A stretch of DNA of 64,000 nt, from NCBI GenBank assembly GCA_003017855.1, contig PYER01000004.1, positions 1-64,000 on the forward strand. Direction: 5' to 3'. Below the pieces are notes generated by a model. The model ran no database searches. It had not been told where the DNA came from and was given only the letters and a program-made list of their open reading frames with translations. This stretch comes from a filamentous cyanobacterium CCT1. GTDB taxonomy: Bacteria > Cyanobacteriota > Cyanobacteriia > Phormidesmidales > Phormidesmidaceae. The position numbers were made by a program, and so were the translations under genes. Below are positions 62,259-64,000 of this stretch, one piece after another. Position 1 is the stretch's first letter; each line of letters starts with the position of its first letter.

Positions 62259-62334
62259 GTAGGTTGGGTGAAACGAAGTGGAACCCAACATTAGTCAACT
62301 TTGTTGGGTTCTGCTAGCGCGCCACCCAACCTAC
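62259..62334 (+). repeat. 76-bp palindromic element
   Basis: Outer arms GTAGGTTGGGTG / CACCCAACCTAC and inner arms GAACCCAACA / TGTTGGGTTC make a near-complete palindrome, MITE-like in form. Related copies lie at 14241-14316 and, partly, at 2018-2050. Confidence 0.85.
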
Positions 62335-62378
62335 AACTGGCTCTGGTGCCCTAGCTCTGCTTGGGCACCCTAATTCGC

Positions 62379-62446
62379 GGCTCTGCCGCTCAGGCTAGGC
62401 GGCAGAGCCGACGATGAGCATTCCCACGCAGAGCGTGGGCACGAGG
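62379..62446 (+). repeat. Two adjacent cyanobacterial palindromic repeats
   Basis: Hairpin GGCTCTGCCGC / GCGGCAGAGCC (62379-62409) is followed by TTCCCACGCAGAGCGTGGGCACGAG (stem CCCACGC / GCGTGGG). The second is of a type widespread in cyanobacterial intergenic DNA. Confidence 0.7.
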
Positions 62447-62453
62447 GAATATC

Positions 62454-62491
62454 AAAAAAGCCCCCAGAATTTAGATTTCTGGGGGCTTTTT
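62454..62491. terminator. Bidirectional terminator
   Basis: AAAAAGCCCCCAGAA / TTTCTGGGGGCTTTTT hairpin between DUF4870 and the convergent hypothetical gene. Confidence 0.88.
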
Positions 62492-62511
62492 GTAGTGTTG
62501 GTCTGGGCAGC

Positions 62512-62871
62512 TTAGGCGGCGCGGCGGCGGGGGCGTTTGCGTTCAGACTTTTTCTTGTAGCCGATGGCCTGGGCTTCGTCGCTGTCAGCGCCAAAGTGAC
62601 CGCGTACCGCTGATTTCATGGCGATGACGGCGTTGTGAAATTCCCACTCGGCCAGGCGGGCTTTGTCGGCGGCGGCTTTGGCTTTGGCCAACAGCTCGGT
62701 CTCTTGCTGCTGCATGGCCTGCATGGTTTGTAGGGCGGCCCGCAGAGATTCGGGGCTGGCTTCGGGGCGGGCGGTGGGGAAACTGGGAACGGCCACTGAG
62801 CCCTCAAAGGACTCGATATCTTGCAGAATGTAGCGGCTGGACAGGCGGCGGCTGGTATCGACAATGGCCAT
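62512..62871 (-). CDS. Conserved hypothetical protein with basic tail
   Basis: ATG 62871 (MAIVDTSRRLSSRYIL) is preferred because GAGGTGCC precedes it; 119 residues. A helical middle, rich in A, Q and K (LRAALQTMQAMQQQETELLAKAKAAADKARLAEWEFHNAVI-type), suggests a coiled coil. The C-terminus is GADSDEAQAIGYKKKSERKRPRRRAA, very basic. Similar small proteins with a SERKRP tail occur in cyanobacteria. Function unknown. Confidence 0.7.
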   Translation of the reverse strand: MAIVDTSRRLSSRYILQDIESFEGSVAVPSFPTARPEASPESLRAALQTMQAMQQQETELLAKAKAAADKARLAEWEFHNAVIAMKSAVRGHFGADSDEAQAIGYKKKSERKRPRRRAA

Positions 62872-63084
62872 AGAGGCACCTCTATAAAAGAACAAAATTA
62901 ACGGTTTCGGCGAGTCTGCAACGGTGGGGGATTGGTTTGGTGATCAGCATCAGAGTGGCACAGGTGGCTCTGGGCTAAGCGGGGCACTGCGTTGCTGTTG
63001 ATAGAATTGCCTGCCGAAGCTGCGATCGCGACAAACGCTCTAATGGTTTAGCAAATATGCGTCAAATGGCTTAGAAACATAGCG

Positions 63085-63510
63085 ATGCAGACGCAGGTAG
63101 TCAATGAGATTGATCTAGAGGTGCCGTGCAGCAGGATAACGCTACACAGCTGTGCCACTTCTCTACACAGCTGTGCCAGTAAAGCTGATCGCGGGGTCGA
63201 TATGCTTGATCGCAGGGTCGATCTTTTTGATCGCGGGGTCGATATGCTTTACAGCTGTGCCACTTTACTACACAGCTGTGCCAGTAAAGCTGATCGCGGG
63301 GCCGATATGCTTGATCGCGGGGTCGATCTTTTTGATCGCGGGGTCAATATGCTTGATCGCAGGGTCAACATGCTTCATTGCGGGGTCAATATGCTTAATT
63401 GCGGTCTCGAGGTTTTATACGAAATCCGTATTGAGAAACCCTTGATTCAAAACAGACCTGTAGGGTGGGCACCGCCCACCTTCCACCTCCCGCTCCTATC
63501 GGAGATTTGA
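63085..63510 (+). CDS. ORF built from 7-residue repeats over a 21-bp array
   Basis: A 141-residue ORF from an ATG at 63085. The first 20 residues are unique; then 13 seven-residue units follow, of two kinds: DRGVDML/DRRVDLF and YSCATLL/HSCASKA. A 30-residue unique tail runs into the palindrome at 63460. Because the DNA period is a multiple of three, other frames are also open, including a hydrophobic one at 63152. So coding is not proven. The repeated D-R-x-V-D pattern is what a real protein of this type would show. Confidence 0.4.
   Translation: MQTQVVNEIDLEVPCSRITLHSCATSLHSCASKADRGVDMLDRRVDLFDRGVDMLYSCATLLHSCASKADRGADMLDRGVDLFDRGVNMLDRRVNMLHCGVNMLNCGLEVLYEIRIEKPLIQNRPVGWAPPTFHLPLLSEI
63143..63415 (+). 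repeat. 21-bp tandem repeat array, thirteen units of two families
   Basis: Thirteen units in exact register. Family A is TGATCGCGGGGTCGATATGCT-like (nine units); family B is TACACAGCTGTGCCAGTAAAG-like (four units). They run B B A A A B B A A A A A A, the block B-B-A-A-A being partly duplicated at 105-bp distance. It differs in sequence from the array at 2829 but shares its 21-bp period. Confidence 0.9.
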
Positions 63511-63566
63511 TGGGGAGGGTTTGGTGGTGGGTGAATGAGTAAGGTGGTGGGCAATGCCCACCCTAC
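63460..63566 (+). repeat. Palindromic element with GTAGGGTGGGC arms
   Basis: GTAGGGTGGGC at 63460 pairs with GCCCACCCTAC at 63556-63566. The inside contains another GGTGGTGGG repeat. A short related sequence (GGGAATTGCCCACCCTAC) is at 3911. Confidence 0.75.
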
Positions 63567-63676
63567 GTTTTGACTTATGGCGATTCCGGGACGGATACTC
63601 GTTCCGAGTCGGGTTCCGAACGCTGCGCGAATCGCAGCCCCCGACAGTCATAGATGGACCATCGGGACGGGCGATG

Positions 63677-63955
63677 TTACTCAATCAGCACGGTTTTGGT
63701 GAGAATCGCCATCCAGGTTTGAGGCTCGCCAGGTTGCCCTGGCTCGATGCCGCTGGGCGGCGCGGGAATGGGTTCGCTCCAGTCGTTGGGGTCGGCGTAG
63801 CCGAGGGCGTGGAGGATTTTGATGGTGCGATCGATGGCGGCAAGGCTGCCGTAGAGCATGTGGCGCACCCGCTCTGGGCGAGCTTGAGGGTTGCTGCGTG
63901 AAGACGGCGGAAGATGAGATGCCCCGCTGGCATCGGGTTCGAGATATTCAAACAT
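63677..63955 (-). CDS. Conserved hypothetical small protein
   Basis: A 92-residue protein (MFEYLEPDASGASH). The second half has a recognisable pattern, RHMLYGSLAAIDRTIKILHALGYADPNDWSEPIP, then a Pro-rich patch and WMAILTKTVLIE. Similar proteins are common in filamentous cyanobacteria. No membrane segment or signal is visible and function is unknown. Upstream, TTTTCCTTTTGCGTGTAGG leads to the window end. Confidence 0.65.
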   Translation of the reverse strand: MFEYLEPDASGASHLPPSSRSNPQARPERVRHMLYGSLAAIDRTIKILHALGYADPNDWSEPIPAPPSGIEPGQPGEPQTWMAILTKTVLIE

Positions 63956-64000
63956 CGGTTCTGTTTTCCTTTTGCGTGTAGGAAGACAGAACGCGAAAAC

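Noticed and set aside
63152-63445. 97-residue hydrophobic ORF (LIAGSIC repeats) as a second gene
   Set aside because: It is the alternative frame of the 21-bp array, which is open only because the period is a multiple of three. No ribosome binding site and no independent evidence.

Overview
The window is a stretch of cyanobacterial chromosome. The evidence is: very frequent GCGATCGC (HIP1) octamers; cyanobacterial gene forms (fused panC-cmk, RpaB, homogentisate phytyltransferase, long-form HPF/LrtA, DUF2811, DUF4278, DUF29); AAAATTC-type heptamer repeats; and type IV pilus genes in pilB-pilT-pilC order. Base composition is moderately GC-rich apart from one AT-rich gene. A filamentous or Leptolyngbya/Nodosilinea-like cyanobacterium fits, but the species cannot be read from the sequence.

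Layout. 1-2.4 kb: end of a membrane protein, an RMD1/DUF155 protein, a PhzF-family enzyme and a small hypothetical. 2.5-8.1 kb: an accessory island with a small XRE regulator, a 21-bp tandem array, an orphan DUF433 antitoxin, an antitoxin followed by a decayed PIN toxin, an AT-rich helicase-nuclease, an HNH endonuclease with a sulfur-binding-domain-like N-terminus, and a decayed copy of that N-terminus. The island abuts the 3' end of tRNA-Cys. 8.2-24.3 kb: housekeeping and regulatory genes (creatininase family, DUF4278, a PhoR/SphS-like kinase, pseudouridine synthase, RodZ-like, prohibitin, purM, RlpA, panC-cmk, aroE, serine hydrolase, recR, two tandem histidine phosphatases). 24.5-29.5 kb: a 1035-residue membrane protein with about eight internal repeats, a PQQ-type sugar dehydrogenase and a DUF2811 protein.

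29.9-35.5 kb: a minus-strand chaperone cluster grpE-dnaK-dnaJ followed by a TusA-like gene and rsgA, with overlapping junctions. 35.8-40.5 kb: pilB-pilT-pilC, the type IV pilus motor and platform. 40.6-44.9 kb: a geranylgeranyl-reductase-like enzyme downstream of homogentisate phytyltransferase (tocopherol branch), an AI-2E-family permease, DUF2288 and PlsC. 45-48 kb: plsX-fabH-fabD, which with plsC covers fatty-acid initiation and phospholipid acylation. 48-56.2 kb: rpaB, radA, glutaredoxin, LrtA/HPF, lipB, a DciA-like protein, a metallophosphoesterase, DUF924 and an orphan OmpR-type regulator. 56.3-64 kb: DUF29, a class III aminotransferase, glpK, a ParDE toxin-antitoxin pair, a Deg/HtrA protease, DUF4870, palindromic repeats, a second 21-bp tandem array inside an ORF, and small hypotheticals.

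The most interesting items are: the helicase-nuclease plus SBD-HNH pair, a candidate modification-sensing defence locus; a recR gene with no canonical start codon at its expected N-terminus; a tandem histidine-phosphatase pair whose second member has lost catalytic residues; the two 21-bp-phased arrays; and a possible small RNA between two terminators near 9.8 kb. All calls come from reading sequence and motifs; no database search was run.
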